A DNA stretch of 64,000 bases from Telmatospirillum sp. J64-1 (GCF_006980715.1 NZ_SBHN01000018.1:1-64000), one strand, 5' to 3'; positions 39,980 through 49,756 are shown, counted from the first letter of the stretch. Notes: a model not told the origin generated them from the letters alone. A program made the numbers and translations.

Positions 39980-40166
39980 GTCCTAAGCTACTCCAGACTC
40001 GTCGGCTCCGGAACGGAAGGCGCCATGTGAGGCTCCGGTCGCGGGGCGGGATTCCTTATGCCGTAAGGTTGCGGAATCTACCCCCTCCCATCACGAAATG
40101 AAAGAGTCGCGGACCGGCCCGCGCGCGATAAAATCTAACGCGGATGGTGAATGAAATTGATGCCGG
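39980..40166. other. gene-free leader and promoter region of leuC
   Basis: No gene is seen. A hairpin CCTTA-tgccg-TAAGG at about 40055-40069 overlaps a longer pair GATTCC/GGAATC. A 12-residue ORF (MAPSVPEPTSLE) precedes leuC but has one Leu codon, so it does not look like a leucine leader. Confidence 0.4.
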
Positions 40167-40207
40167 AAAAAAGATCGGGCGGGACCGGCTTCCCGATCCC
40201 GCCCGAT
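40167..40207 (-). terminator. terminator of the rpsP-rimM-trmD-rplS operon
   Basis: ATCGGGCGGGA (40174-40184) pairs with TCCCGCCCGAT (40197-40207), and on the minus strand TTTTTT follows (40167-40172 after one C). It lies about 140 nt past the rplS stop, after the repeat at 40262. Confidence 0.8.
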
Positions 40208-40261
40208 TCGACAGGCACAGCCTGAAGACCTTGCAAGCCGCCGACAAAAACCTTTCCCATT

Positions 40262-40316
40262 CGTCACCCCCGCGAAAGCGGGGGCCCATGGATTCCCGCT
40301 TTCGCGGGAATGACGA
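40262..40316. repeat. second repeat family: GTCATTCCCGCGAAAGCGGG-type, inverted pair
   Basis: Two hairpins, CCCCCGC-gaaa-GCGGGGG and TTCCCGC-tttc-GCGGGAA, are bounded by CGTCA and TGACG. Copies also occur at 49651 and, as a half, at 57269. Similar elements are common between genes in many proteobacteria. Confidence 0.8.
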
Positions 40317-40349
40317 GGGAAAAGAGGCTTTGTCAGCCCTCTGGCGAGC

Positions 40350-40778
40350 TTAGGCCTTGTTGCCAGCCTTTTCGGCGGCAGCGGCTTCGCGCTCGGCCTG
40401 GGCGACCTTGGCGGAGTAGCCGGTGGTCTGCTCGGCGATACGGGCCGACTTGCCGCGGCGCTCACGCAGGTAGTAGAGCTTGGCGCGGCGGACATCGCCA
40501 CGGCGAACCACTTCGATGGTCGCCACGTTCGGGGAGTACAGCGGGAAGACGCGCTCGACGCCCTCGCCGTAGGAAATCTTGCGGACAGTGAACGAGGAGT
40601 TCAGGCCATCGTTCCTGCGGGCGATGCAGACGCCCTCATAGGCCTGCAGACGCTCGCGCTGGCCTTCCACCACCTTGACGCTGACCTTCAGGGTGTCGCC
40701 CGGCTTGAAATCCGGAACGCCGCGCTCGGCGGTCAACTTCTCGATCTGCTCCTGCTCGAGCTGCTTGATGATGTTCAT
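40350..40778 (-). CDS. rplS: 50S ribosomal protein L19
   Basis: The 142-residue protein has the L19 core: [16 protein letters not shown] near residue 24, [13 protein letters not shown], and the basic [15 protein letters not shown] segment near residue 105. The C-terminal 25 residues are Ala/Glu-rich, somewhat longer than E. coli L19 (115). It is the last gene of the operon, 3 nt after trmD. Confidence 0.95.
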   Translation of the reverse strand: MNIIKQLEQEQIEKLTAERGVPDFKPGDTLKVSVKVVEGQRERLQAYEGVCIARRNDGLNSSFTVRKISYGEGVERVFPLYSPNVATIEVVRRGDVRRAKLYYLRERRGKSARIAEQTTGYSAKVAQAEREAAAAEKAGNKA

Positions 40779-40781
40779 CGC

Positions 40782-41558
40782 TCAATCCTCGTTTGCCGTC
40801 CTGGCTTTCTTCGCCGGCCCGCCGGTCACGTCGCCTGGGGCCATATTGCCTGATCTGGCCGACACATACCGTCCCCATAGGTCCGGTCTGCGCTGCCGCG
40901 TCACCTCTTCGGCCTGACGCAAGCGCCAAGCCCTGATCTTCTCGTGGTGGCCCGAAAGCAGAACCTCGGGCACCGCCCGTCCCTGCCATTCGGCCGGACG
41001 GGTATAATGGGGATATTCAAGCAATCCCCGCTCGAAACTTTCCTCCGACAGCGATTCCTCCTTGCCCATCACTCCGGGCAGGAGGCGCACCACGGCATCC
41101 ATCAGGATCATCGCCGCCGGTTCGCCGCCGGACAGGACGAAATCGCCGATGCTCACCTCTTCGACCGCATGGGCCTCCAGCAGACGCTGGTCGACCCCTT
41201 CGAAACGGCCGCAGAGGATCGTCACCCCCGGCTCTTCCGCCAACTCGCGCACGCGCTGCTGGGTCAGAACCCGGCCTCGCGGCGTCATATAGATCAACGG
41301 ACCCGAACCCCGCTTGGCGCGTATCGCCGCATCCAGCACATCCGGCCGCATCACCATGCCGGGCCCGCCGCCAAAGGGGGTATCGTCTACGGAACGGTGT
41401 TTATCGCTTGCGTAATCGCGAATGTCCACCGTTTCCAACGCCCATTTCCCTTCGGCCAAGGCCCGCCCCGCCAGGGACAGGCCCAACGGCCCCGGAAACA
41501 TCTCGGGGAAGATCGTCAGCAAGGTGGCCGTCCAGGCCGGTTGCGGCCTATCGTCCAT
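40782..41558 (-). CDS. trmD: tRNA (guanine-N1-)-methyltransferase
   Basis: The 258-residue SPOUT methyltransferase makes m1G37 in tRNA. Seen are the N-terminal TLFPE-type [16 protein letters not shown], the knot segment [14 protein letters not shown] and [22 protein letters not shown]. It overlaps the end of rimM by 11 nt, so the two are coupled. Confidence 0.95.
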   Translation of the reverse strand: MDDRPQPAWTATLLTIFPEMFPGPLGLSLAGRALAEGKWALETVDIRDYASDKHRSVDDTPFGGGPGMVMRPDVLDAAIRAKRGSGPLIYMTPRGRVLTQQRVRELAEEPGVTILCGRFEGVDQRLLEAHAVEEVSIGDFVLSGGEPAAMILMDAVVRLLPGVMGKEESLSEESFERGLLEYPHYTRPAEWQGRAVPEVLLSGHHEKIRAWRLRQAEEVTRQRRPDLWGRYVSARSGNMAPGDVTGGPAKKARTANED

Positions 41559-42120
41559 CTTCGCCCTCTTCTTCCCCCGCCTCTTCGGCCCCGCCTTCCG
41601 GCTTCGCCTCCACCTCGGGCGGAGGCTCGACCACCAGGCGGCCCGCCTTGACGTCCACCATCGGAACCACCGCCTTGGTGAAAGGCAGCATGATCACGGT
41701 TCCGTCGTTCCGGCCGATCTCGATCACGTCGCCCGCGCCGAAATCGTATATCCCCCTGACCCGCCCGAACGGGCTGCCGTCGGAGAGTTCCGCCGCCAAC
41801 CCGATCAGGTCGGCGTGATAGAACTCGTCTTCCTCGGGCTCGGGCAGGGAGGCCCGGTCCACATGCAGCGTCACGCCTTTCAGCGCTTCGGCGGCATCGC
41901 GGTCGGTGACCCCGGCAATGGTGCAGATGACCACGCCCTTGGCCTCGCCGACCACCTTGAGCCGAAAGCTCCGCTTACCCTGCTCGTCGCTGACCGGCCC
42001 ATAGGCGGCCACGTCGAGCGGATCGGCGGTGAAGCTCTTGACCCGCACCGCGCCCCTTACACCCTGGGCTCCGACGATAACGCCGACGCAGACGGTTTCA
42101 GGACGCGATTGAGCAGCCAT
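41548..42120 (-). CDS. rimM: 16S rRNA processing protein RimM
   Basis: The 190-residue protein binds the 30S head with ribosomal protein S19 in late assembly. Seen are the N-terminal [20 protein letters not shown] and the PRC-barrel segment [12 protein letters not shown] followed by [13 protein letters not shown] Glu-rich tail of about 20 residues ends it. It lies 2 nt after rpsP. Confidence 0.93.
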   Translation of the reverse strand: MAAQSRPETVCVGVIVGAQGVRGAVRVKSFTADPLDVAAYGPVSDEQGKRSFRLKVVGEAKGVVICTIAGVTDRDAAEALKGVTLHVDRASLPEPEEDEFYHADLIGLAAELSDGSPFGRVRGIYDFGAGDVIEIGRNDGTVIMLPFTKAVVPMVDVKAGRLVVEPPPEVEAKPEGGAEEAGEEEGEDGR

Positions 42121-42122
42121 GC

Positions 42123-42500
42123 TTATTCGGCGGCGCCTTCAGCAGCGGCGGCGGCGGCAGCTTCGGCGGCCTTCTGGGCTTCCTTCAGACGCTCCTGGGC
42201 CTTGGCCTTCGGCACCGGCTTCTTGGTCTGCTCGGAACGCGGACGCGCGGCCATCAGACCGGCTTCGGCCAGGAACTTGGCGACGCGGTCGGTCGGCTGG
42301 GCGCCCATCTTCAGCCAATGGCTGACGCGCTCGCTCTGCAGGGTGATGCGGTTCTCGTTCTCACGCGGCAGCATCGGGTTGTAGGTGCCCAGCTTCTCGA
42401 GGAATTTGCCATCGCGCGGGCTGCGCGCATCGGCGAGCACGATACGATAGAAGGGACGCTTCTTAGCGCCGCCACGGGCGAGACGGATCTTCAGGGCCAT
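42123..42500 (-). CDS. rpsP: 30S ribosomal protein S16
   Basis: The 125-residue protein has the S16 start [21 protein letters not shown] and LGTYNPM near residue 45. A C-terminal extension of about 45 residues, rich in Lys and then Ala, exceeds E. coli S16 (82) as is usual in alphaproteobacteria. The ATG at 42500 is chosen over a longer frame. ffh lies 43 nt upstream. Confidence 0.95.
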   Translation of the reverse strand: MALKIRLARGGAKKRPFYRIVLADARSPRDGKFLEKLGTYNPMLPRENENRITLQSERVSHWLKMGAQPTDRVAKFLAEAGLMAARPRSEQTKKPVPKAKAQERLKEAQKAAEAAAAAAAEGAAE

Positions 42501-42543
42501 ACTTCGCGGTTCCTTAAGTCTTGGTCCAATGTGTAACGGTTTC

Positions 42544-43905
42544 TCAGCCCAGGCCCTTGGGCGGCAGAAGGCCCTGGATGCCATGACGCATCAGGCCCTT
42601 CTTGCCCATCTTGCCGACCTTTTTCATCATGTCGGCCATCTGCTGGTGCTGCTTGAGAAGGCGGTTGACCTCTTGCACGGTGACTCCGGCGCCGGCCGCG
42701 ATGCGGCGCTTGCGCGAAGCCTTGATGAGGTCGGGATTGCGGCGTTCCTTGGGCGTCATCGACAGGATGATCGCTTCCTGGCGGGCGACCATCGAATTGT
42801 CGATATTGGCGTTCTCGATCTGCTGCTTGAACTTGCCGATACCGGGCAGCATTCCCATGATGCCCTTGATATCGCCCATCTTGCGGATCTGGCGGAACTG
42901 CGCGGCCATGTCTTCCAGGTCGAACTTGCCCTTGGTGACCTTGGCGGCGAGTTTCTCGGCCTCTTCCTTGTCGATATGCTCGGCGGCGCGCTCGACCAGG
43001 CTGACCACGTCGCCCATGCCCAGGATGCGGCCGGCGATGCGGTCGGGGTGGAAGACCTCCAGCGCGTCGAGCTTCTCGCCCTCGCCCAGGAACTTGATGG
43101 GCTTGCCGGTGACCTGACGCATCGACAGGGCCGCGCCACCGCGCGCATCGCCGTCGATACGGGTCAGGACCGAGCCGGTGATCCCCACCTTTTCATTGAA
43201 TTCGCGGGCCAGGGTCACGGCATCCTGGCCGGTCATGGCGTCGACCACCAGCAGCGTCTCGACCGGCTTGGCGACGTCGCGCACGCGGGCGACCTCGTCC
43301 ATCAGCTCCTGGTCGATATGCAGGCGACCCGCGGTATCGAGGATGACGACGTCGTAGCCTTCCTTGCGGCCGACGTCCAGGGCCCGCTTGGCGATGTCCA
43401 CGGGCATCTGGCCCATGACGATGGGCAGCGAGCCCACATCCGCCTGCTTGGCGAGAATTTCCAATTGCTGCTGGGCGGCCGGACGATAGACGTCGAGCGA
43501 GGCCAGCAGGACCCGCTTCTTCTCGCGGGTCTTCAGACGCAGGGCGATCTTGCCCGAGGTCGTGGTCTTGCCCGAGCCCTGCAGGCCGACCATCAGCACC
43601 ACGGCGGGCGGGGCGGCATTCAGGTTGAGTTCGGAACCGTCCGTGCCCAGGGTCTCGACCAGCGTGTCATGGACGATCTTGACGACCATCTGGCCCGGCG
43701 TGACCGACTTGATCACTTCCTGGCCGACCGCCCGCTCCTTGACCTTGTTGACGAATTCCTTGACCACCGGCAAGGCGACGTCGGCTTCGAGCAGGGCGAT
43801 GCGCACTTCGCGCATGGCTTCGGCGACGTCCGATTCCGAAAGCGCGCCGCGCCCCCGCAACCGGTCGAAAACCGTCCCCAGCCTGTTGCTCAAACTCTCG
43901 AACAT
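42544..43905 (-). CDS. ffh: signal recognition particle protein Ffh
   Basis: The 453-residue GTPase binds signal sequences and 4.5S RNA. Seen are Walker [16 protein letters not shown] near residue 107, the I-box, [26 protein letters not shown], and a Met-rich M domain at the C-terminus. The ATG at 43905 ([10 protein letters not shown]) is the family start; a longer frame adds 46 unrelated residues. Confidence 0.95.
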   Translation of the reverse strand: MFESLSNRLGTVFDRLRGRGALSESDVAEAMREVRIALLEADVALPVVKEFVNKVKERAVGQEVIKSVTPGQMVVKIVHDTLVETLGTDGSELNLNAAPPAVVLMVGLQGSGKTTTSGKIALRLKTREKKRVLLASLDVYRPAAQQQLEILAKQADVGSLPIVMGQMPVDIAKRALDVGRKEGYDVVILDTAGRLHIDQELMDEVARVRDVAKPVETLLVVDAMTGQDAVTLAREFNEKVGITGSVLTRIDGDARGGAALSMRQVTGKPIKFLGEGEKLDALEVFHPDRIAGRILGMGDVVSLVERAAEHIDKEEAEKLAAKVTKGKFDLEDMAAQFRQIRKMGDIKGIMGMLPGIGKFKQQIENANIDNSMVARQEAIILSMTPKERRNPDLIKASRKRRIAAGAGVTVQEVNRLLKQHQQMADMMKKVGKMGKKGLMRHGIQGLLPPKGLG

Positions 43906-44075
43906 GCCTGTCCTTTGCGACCCGAACTCATTCAGCCAAACAAAAACGGCGCCAGCGTGCGAAACTCGCAGACTGACGGCCTCCTCGGAGGGCAACGGCA
44001 AAACTTCTGCCGATGAAGGCTGCCCTTCTACGCCCCTGAACACGGAGAGTCAAGGATAAGGCACCGCCCCGGCGA

Positions 44076-44465
44076 TCAGACCGCCGCAATCGCGGCGCGC
44101 ATCCACTCGGCCAGCGCCTCTTCCTCGACTTCGCCCGCAGCCAGGGCGAGGAACATCGTCACGCATTCGGCATCGGAAGCGGTCAGTTCATGGCCGTTGA
44201 GCGCCAGGAACAATTCCGCGACCACCAAGGCCGTGCGCTTGTTTCCATCGAAAAAGGGATGATTGCGCGCAATGCCATAGGCGTAAGCAGCCGCCAGGGC
44301 GGCGATATCCGCCTCTCCATCATAAGCGGCACGATTGGCCGGACGGGCTAGGGCCGAAATCAGCAGCCCCTCATCCCGCACGCCCGCCTTTCCGCCATGC
44401 TCGGCCAGATGCTCTTCATGCAGGGCGAGGACGACCGCAAGCTCCGCCCACACCCAATCCGTCAC
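44076..44465 (-). CDS. doc: Doc-family toxin of a type II toxin-antitoxin pair
   Basis: The 129-residue Fic-fold protein has the Doc motif HPFFDGNKRTAL near residue 68. Doc of phage P1 phosphorylates EF-Tu and stops translation. The gene overlaps its upstream partner by 4 nt (44462-44465), so the pair is co-translated. It lies between ffh and dapF. Confidence 0.87.
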   Translation of the reverse strand: MTDWVWAELAVVLALHEEHLAEHGGKAGVRDEGLLISALARPANRAAYDGEADIAALAAAYAYGIARNHPFFDGNKRTALVVAELFLALNGHELTASDAECVTMFLALAAGEVEEEALAEWMRAAIAAV

Positions 44466-44692
44466 TTCGCCAGTTCCCGCAACGCGGCACGGCGCTTCTT
44501 CATGATCCTGCGCGCTTCGTCCATCTGCGTTTCGAAGGCCGGATCATAAGGAGTGATGCGGAATCCGTCCGGCGTTTCCGTCAGATAAACGACATCGCCC
44601 TTCTCGACCTTGAGCTTGGCCAGCACATCCTTGGGCAGGATGACTCCCGAGGAATTGCCAACGGCGGTCAGCTTGAGCTTGTACATCGGCAC
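44462..44692 (-). CDS. AbrB/MazE-type antitoxin
   Basis: The 76-residue protein has the swapped-hairpin AbrB fold: KLKLTAVGNSSGVILPKDVL at the N-terminus binds DNA, followed by KGDVVYLTETPDGFRI. The acidic and basic tail should neutralise the Doc toxin. Pairing of an AbrB antitoxin with Doc, not Phd, is seen in various proteobacteria. The start may be the second Met at 44686. Confidence 0.83.
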   Translation of the reverse strand: MPMYKLKLTAVGNSSGVILPKDVLAKLKVEKGDVVYLTETPDGFRITPYDPAFETQMDEARRIMKKRRAALRELAK

Positions 44693-44814
44693 CCTCCACG
44701 GTCTTACATCGGTTATAACATGAGGAAACAGCCCGCCAAACGCAATCGCTCGCCTCTCCTTAGCCCCCCTCTTCTATGGACTCACTCCCCCTCTGCCCCA
44801 TATAACGGCGCATC

Positions 44815-45663
44815 ATGACCGCATTTTCCGCCACGGGACGTCCGTTCCTCAAGATGCACGGGCTGGGCAACGACTTTGTCGTTCTCGATGCCCGCGCCCA
44901 TCCGCTCGACCTGACCGATGCTCAGGTGCGGGCCATCGCCGACCGCAAGACCGGGATCGGCTGCGACCAGTTGATCGTGATCGAGCCCGCGCGCGATAAA
45001 CTAGCCGACGCCTTCATGCAGATCCGCAATGCGGACGGCTCGACCGTCTCGGCCTGCGGCAATGCCACGCGCTGCATCGCCCATCTGCTGATGGAGGAAA
45101 GCGGCGACAGCCATACGGTCATCGAAACCAATGCCGGGCTGCTGGATGCCGAACGCGGCGAGAACGGCATGGTCACCGTGGATATGGGCCCGGCCCGCCT
45201 GGACTGGCGCGAGATCCCCCTGGCCCGGCCAGTGGACACGCTGCATCTGGGCATCACTATGGGGCCGCTTGCCGATCCCGTCGGTGTGTCGATGGGCAAT
45301 CCCCATGCCGTCTTCTTCGTGCCCGACGCCGAAGCGGTGACGCTGGACGTCCTCGGCCCGCCGCTGGAACATCACGAGATGTTCCCCGAGCGCGCGAATA
45401 TTGAGGTGGCGCAGGTTCTTTCGCCCGATCGCATCCGCATGCGGGTGTGGGAGCGCGGCTCGGGCATCACCCAGGCCTGCGGCACCGGCGCCTGCGCCAC
45501 CCTGGTCGCCGCCGCGCGCCGAGGCCTGACGGGACGCAAGGCCGAGGTGATCCTGGACGGCGGCAGCCTGTTCATCGAATGGCAGGCCGACGACCATGTG
45601 GTGATGACCGGGCCGGTGGCGCTGGCCTTTTCCGGCACGCTTGACGCAAGCCTTTTGGAATGA
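44815..45663 (+). CDS. dapF: diaminopimelate epimerase
   Basis: The 282-residue enzyme turns LL- into meso-diaminopimelate for cell wall and lysine. Its two catalytic cysteines lie in SACGNATRC near residue 80 and QACGTGACATLV near residue 222, and it starts with FLKMHGLGNDFVVLDA. Its stop overlaps the mtaB start (ATGA). Confidence 0.95.
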   Translation: MTAFSATGRPFLKMHGLGNDFVVLDARAHPLDLTDAQVRAIADRKTGIGCDQLIVIEPARDKLADAFMQIRNADGSTVSACGNATRCIAHLLMEESGDSHTVIETNAGLLDAERGENGMVTVDMGPARLDWREIPLARPVDTLHLGITMGPLADPVGVSMGNPHAVFFVPDAEAVTLDVLGPPLEHHEMFPERANIEVAQVLSPDRIRMRVWERGSGITQACGTGACATLVAAARRGLTGRKAEVILDGGSLFIEWQADDHVVMTGPVALAFSGTLDASLLE

Positions 45664-46925
45664 ACGACGAAAGCAGCCGCGAGACCGAGATCGTCACCTT
45701 CGGGTGCCGCCTCAACACCTATGAATCCGAGGTGATGCGCGACCATGCCCGCAAGGCGGGGCTGCAGGATGCCATCATCGTCAATACCTGCGCCGTCACC
45801 TCCGAAGCCGAGCGCCAGGCCCGCCAGACCATCCGCAAGCTGCGGCGCGAGCGCCCCGGCGCGCGGATCATCGTCACCGGCTGCGCCGCCCAGGTTCATC
45901 CCGAAAAATTCGCCGCCATGGCGGAAGTGGACCAGGTGCTGGGCAATGCCGAGAAGATGAAGGCGGAAAGCTGGCTGCTGCCCGTCGAAGAGCATCGCGT
46001 TCTGGTCACCGACATCATGCAGGTGCGCGAGACGGCCGAACATCTGGTCGGCGGCTTCGAGGGCCGCGTGCGCGCCTTCGTCGAGGTCCAGCAGGGCTGC
46101 GACCACCGCTGCACCTTCTGCATCATTCCCTTCGGACGCGGCAACAACCGTTCCGCCCCCATCGGGCGCATCGTCGATCAGGTGCGAGAACTGGTCGCCA
46201 ACGGCTATCGCGAAGTGGTGCTGACCGGCGTCGACATCACCGGCTACGGCACCGACCTGCCGGGCAAGCCCAGTTTGGGCCAGATGACCCGCCGCCTGCT
46301 GGCCCAGGTGCCCGAACTGCCGCGCCTGCGCCTGTCCTCGCTCGATCCGGTCGAGGTCGATGACGACCTGCTGCGCCTGATCGCCGAGGAACCGCGCCTG
46401 ATGCCCCATTTCCACCTGTCCATCCAGGCCGGGGACGACATGGTGCTGAAACGCATGAAGCGCCGCCATCTGCGCGCCGACGTGCTGAGGATCGCCGCCG
46501 AAATCCGCGCCCGCCGTCCCGATGCCGCCCTGGGGGCCGACATCATCGCCGGCTTCCCCACGGAAACCGAGGAGATGTTCGCGCGCTCGCTCGACATCGT
46601 GGACGAGACCGGCCTGACCCATCTGCACGTCTTCCCCTATTCGCCCCGCCCCGGCACCCCGGCGGCCCGCATGCCCCAGGTGCCCGGCGACGTGGCCAAG
46701 GAGCGGGCGGCAAGGCTGCGCGCCAAGGGCGAGGCGGCAATGAACGGGCTGCTGGCATCGCGCATCGGCACGACCGCGCGGGTGCTGATCGAGAAGGACG
46801 GCCAGGGCCAGTGCGAGCATTACCTGCCCGTGCGCATCCCCGGCGGTGCGCCGGTGGGGGAAGTGGTCGACGTCCAGATCGCCGCGGTCGAGGGCGGCAT
46901 ACTCATCGGACAGGGGAAGGCATGA
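45660..46925 (+). CDS. mtaB: tRNA t6A37 methylthiotransferase
   Basis: The 421-residue radical-SAM enzyme adds a methylthio group to t6A37. Seen are an N-terminal UPF0004 domain (FGCRLNTYESEVM, NTCAVTSEAERQ, and a third Cys in VTGCAAQ), the radical-SAM Cys set CDHRCTFC near residue 145, and a TRAM-like end. It overlaps dapF and ftsY by 4 nt each. Confidence 0.93.
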   Translation: MNDESSRETEIVTFGCRLNTYESEVMRDHARKAGLQDAIIVNTCAVTSEAERQARQTIRKLRRERPGARIIVTGCAAQVHPEKFAAMAEVDQVLGNAEKMKAESWLLPVEEHRVLVTDIMQVRETAEHLVGGFEGRVRAFVEVQQGCDHRCTFCIIPFGRGNNRSAPIGRIVDQVRELVANGYREVVLTGVDITGYGTDLPGKPSLGQMTRRLLAQVPELPRLRLSSLDPVEVDDDLLRLIAEEPRLMPHFHLSIQAGDDMVLKRMKRRHLRADVLRIAAEIRARRPDAALGADIIAGFPTETEEMFARSLDIVDETGLTHLHVFPYSPRPGTPAARMPQVPGDVAKERAARLRAKGEAAMNGLLASRIGTTARVLIEKDGQGQCEHYLPVRIPGGAPVGEVVDVQIAAVEGGILIGQGKA

Positions 46926-48397
46926 TGGCCGAGGAAAAGAAGAAGAAGGGTTGGCTCTCTCGCCTGTTCGGCGGACGCGACGAAGCACCGGAAGAGACTT
47001 CCGCACCCGAAGAGACGCAAGCCCCCGAAGAAACGCCGGCACCCGAGGAAAGCCCGGCGCCCGAAGAGGTTCCCCCGGAAGAAATTCCGGCAGATGTTCC
47101 GGCCGAGGATCCCGCCGTGGTGCCGGAGCCCGAGGTCGTTCCCGAGCCCGAACCCTTCGAGCCCATCCCCGCCGCCGAAGCCGGTCCCATCGCCGAAGCC
47201 GCACCGGAAGAGATCATCGAGGCGCTGGAAGGCCAGTTCCTCTCCGAGGAACTGGCCGAGGAGGCCGAGCGCCAAGCCGAGGCCCGCGCCGCCGAAACCG
47301 CTCCCGAAGAGGAAGAGGAAGAGGAAGAGGAAGAGGAAGAGGAAGAGGAAGAGGAACGGGAACCCGAAGCTCCCGAACCCGACGAACCAGAGGCGGAAGC
47401 CCCGGCCTCGGAAGTCCTGGAACCCGAAGCGGCCGAGGCCCCGCAGCCTGTCGGCGCCCCCCAGGCCGAGAAGCAGAGCTGGTTCGCCCGCATCCGCCAG
47501 GGCCTGTCGCGCTCCTCTTCCCGTCTGACCCAGGGCCTCACCGACCTGTTCACCAAGCGCAAGCTCGACGACGAGGCGCTGGAGGAACTGGAAGAACTGC
47601 TGATCACCGCCGATCTCGGCGTCTCGACCGCCAACCGCGTCACCCAGCGCCTGGCGAAGTCGCGCTTCAACGAGGAAGTGGCGCCCGAGGAGATCAAGGC
47701 CGCCTTGGCCGACGAGGTCTCGAAGGTGCTGACCCCCGTCGCCGTGCCGCTGGAAATCGACCGCGCCAACAAGCCCCATGTGGTGCTGGTGGTCGGCGTC
47801 AACGGATCGGGCAAGACCACCACCATCGGGAAGATGGCGAAGCATTTCCGCGACCAGGGCTTGAAGGTCACGCTGGCCGCCGGCGACACCTTCCGCGCCG
47901 CCGCCGTCGAACAGCTGAAGGTCTGGGGCGACCGCACCGGCTGCCCGGTCATCGCCCGCGACACCGGTGCCGATGCCGCAGGCCTCGCCTTCGACGCCCT
48001 GAAGGAAGCCCAGGCCCGCCAGGACGACCTGCTGCTGATCGACACCGCCGGGCGCCTTCAGAACAAGCAGCACCTGATGGCCGAGCTGCAGAAGATCGTC
48101 CGCGTCCTGAAGAAGCATGACGAAACCGCGCCCCATTCCTGCCTGCTGGTCCTCGACGCCACGGTCGGCCAGAACGCCCATTCGCAGGTGGAAATCTTCA
48201 AGGAGATGACCCAGGTCACCGGCCTCGTCCTGACCAAGCTCGACGGCACGGCGCGTGGCGGCGTCCTCGTCGCCCTGGCCGAGAAGTTCAAGCTGCCGGT
48301 CCATTTCATCGGCGTCGGCGAAACCGCCGAGGACATGCGCTCCTTCTCCGCCGACCAGTTCGCCCGTGCGCTGGTCGGACTGGAGACGTTGAAGTAA
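46922..48397 (+). CDS. ftsY: signal recognition particle receptor FtsY
   Basis: The 491-residue receptor has an acidic A domain of about 180 residues containing repeated APEET-like units and a run of Glu codons, then the NG GTPase domain with GVNGSGKTTTIGKMA near residue 290, DTAGRLQNK and TKLDGTARGGVL. It guides ribosomes with Ffh to the membrane. Two adjacent ATGs (46922 and 46925) overlap the mtaB stop. Confidence 0.95.
   Translation: MMAEEKKKKGWLSRLFGGRDEAPEETSAPEETQAPEETPAPEESPAPEEVPPEEIPADVPAEDPAVVPEPEVVPEPEPFEPIPAAEAGPIAEAAPEEIIEALEGQFLSEELAEEAERQAEARAAETAPEEEEEEEEEEEEEEEEEREPEAPEPDEPEAEAPASEVLEPEAAEAPQPVGAPQAEKQSWFARIRQGLSRSSSRLTQGLTDLFTKRKLDDEALEELEELLITADLGVSTANRVTQRLAKSRFNEEVAPEEIKAALADEVSKVLTPVAVPLEIDRANKPHVVLVVGVNGSGKTTTIGKMAKHFRDQGLKVTLAAGDTFRAAAVEQLKVWGDRTGCPVIARDTGADAAGLAFDALKEAQARQDDLLLIDTAGRLQNKQHLMAELQKIVRVLKKHDETAPHSCLLVLDATVGQNAHSQVEIFKEMTQVTGLVLTKLDGTARGGVLVALAEKFKLPVHFIGVGETAEDMRSFSADQFARALVGLETLK
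47306..47356 (+). repeat. in-frame GAAGAG tandem repeat coding 17 Glu in FtsY
   Basis: Seventeen consecutive GAA or GAG codons, mostly alternating, form a 6-nt microsatellite in the acidic domain. Slippage by six bases would keep the frame and change only Glu number. Confidence 0.85.
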
Positions 48398-48410
48398 GGG
48401 GTCCGTTCCA

Positions 48411-48533
48411 CTGTCCTTCGAGACGGCTGCGTCGCAGCCTCCTCAGGACGAGGAAAAGCTTTTTCTTTTTAGAGAATTAGCCTCGTCCTGAGGAGGAGCC
48501 CCGAAAGGGGCGTCTCGGAGGGCGAGGCGGGCC
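48411..48533. repeat. inverted pair of palindromic intergenic repeats
   Basis: The first unit has GTCCT/AGGAC and inner stem GGCTGC/GCAGCC; the second GTCCT/AGGGC and inner CCCC/GGGG. An A/T-rich spacer contains AAAAGCTTTTT. It ends 4 nt before the deacetylase-family start codon. Confidence 0.8.
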
Positions 48534-48537
48534 ATTG

Positions 48538-49626
48538 ATGCAGCACCCATATTTCATCGGCAGCGACATCTATCGCGGTTCCAGCTACGGCAAGGGCCAT
48601 CCGCTGGCGATCCCACGGGTCTATCCGGTGATCGATCTGTGCCGGGCGCTGGGCTGGCTGCCCGATTCGGCCTATGTGGAAAGCCGCCCGGCAACGCCGG
48701 AGCAACTGGCGCGCTTTCACCGCCCCGAATACATCGCCGCCCTGATGCGGGCCGAAGCCGAGCAGCAGGCGCTGCCGGACTTCAATATCGGTGTCAACGG
48801 CAACCCGGTTTACGGGGAAGTCTTCCGCCGCCCGGCCACTTCGGCGGGCGGATCGATCACGGCGGCAAGGCTGGTGGCCGACGGCGGCTGCGTCTTCCAT
48901 CCGGCAGGAGGAACCCATCACGGCCGCCCTGATCACGCCTTCGGTTTCTGCTATCTGAACGATCCGGTGCTGGGATTATACGCGCTGCTCGACCAGGGGC
49001 TGGAGCGCATCCTCTACCTGGACCTGGACGCCCATCACGGCGACGGCGTGCAGGAGGCCTTCCACGACGAGGACCGCGTCTTCACCATCTCGGTCCACGA
49101 GGCCAACCGCTGGCCGCGCACCGGGCTGCTGCACGACCGGGCGGGCGGCATGGCGCGGAACTTGCCGGTGCCCCCGGGCTTCAACGACAGCGAGATGTGC
49201 TTCCTCGTCACCCAGGCGCTGCTGCCGCTGGCCGAGGACTTCCAGCCGCAGGCCATCGTCATCCAATGCGGCGCCGACGCCCTGGCCGACGATCCGCTGT
49301 CGAAGCTGGAGCTTTCCAACCGCGCCCTGTGGCGCAGTGTGGCCGCCTTCCGCGACCTCGCCCCGCGCCTGATCGTGCTGGGCGGTGGCGGCTACAATCC
49401 CTGGTCCGCCGCCCGCTGCTGGACGGGACTATGGGCCCTGCTCAACGACCACCCCCTGCCCGAGCGCCTGCCGCCCCAGGCCGAGGAGGTGATGCGCGCC
49501 CTGTGGTGGGACCATCGCCGGGGCCGCAACGCGCCGGAACACTGGTTCACCACCCTGGCCGACACTCCCCACCCCGGCCCGGTGCGCGAGGAGATCCGCG
49601 CGGTGGTGCGGGCGGTGATGGCATAG
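48538..49626 (+). CDS. histone-deacetylase / AcuC-family protein
   Basis: The 362-residue protein has the deacetylase zinc-site pattern: GGTHHGRPDHAFGFCYLND near residue 125, DLDAHHGDGVQEAF near residue 165, and QCGADALADDPL near residue 245. AcuC-type members remove acyl groups from lysines, including on acyl-CoA synthetase. The ATG at 48538 follows directly on a repeat element; a GGAGGG in that element could serve as the ribosome site but is 16 nt away. Confidence 0.85.
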   Translation: MQHPYFIGSDIYRGSSYGKGHPLAIPRVYPVIDLCRALGWLPDSAYVESRPATPEQLARFHRPEYIAALMRAEAEQQALPDFNIGVNGNPVYGEVFRRPATSAGGSITAARLVADGGCVFHPAGGTHHGRPDHAFGFCYLNDPVLGLYALLDQGLERILYLDLDAHHGDGVQEAFHDEDRVFTISVHEANRWPRTGLLHDRAGGMARNLPVPPGFNDSEMCFLVTQALLPLAEDFQPQAIVIQCGADALADDPLSKLELSNRALWRSVAAFRDLAPRLIVLGGGGYNPWSAARCWTGLWALLNDHPLPERLPPQAEEVMRALWWDHRRGRNAPEHWFTTLADTPHPGPVREEIRAVVRAVMA

Positions 49627-49650
49627 GCTGTTTTCCCGTATTCTCTCATT

Positions 49651-49725
49651 CCGTCACTCCCGCGAAAGCGGGAGTCCAGGGCGACGCCGCCACATGATGG
49701 ATTCCCGCTTTCGCAGGAATGACGA
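49651..49725. repeat. second repeat family, inverted pair with spacer
   Basis: CGTCACTCCCGCGAAAGCGG and its partner ATTCCCGCTTTCGCAGGAAT lie about 25 nt apart; it is the same family as at 40262. Confidence 0.75.
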
Positions 49726-49756
49726 GTGAATCAACGGGGATCAAAGGGCCTTGGCC

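Noticed and set aside
39980-40060. A 12-codon ORF upstream of leuC as a leucine leader
   Set aside because: It has only one Leu codon and no terminator before leuC, unlike the asd leader.
46820-48304. Minus-strand frames of 494 and 380 codons opposite ftsY, with Phe/Leu or Ser runs
   Set aside because: The runs are the antisense of the Glu microsatellite; FtsY is certain on the plus strand.
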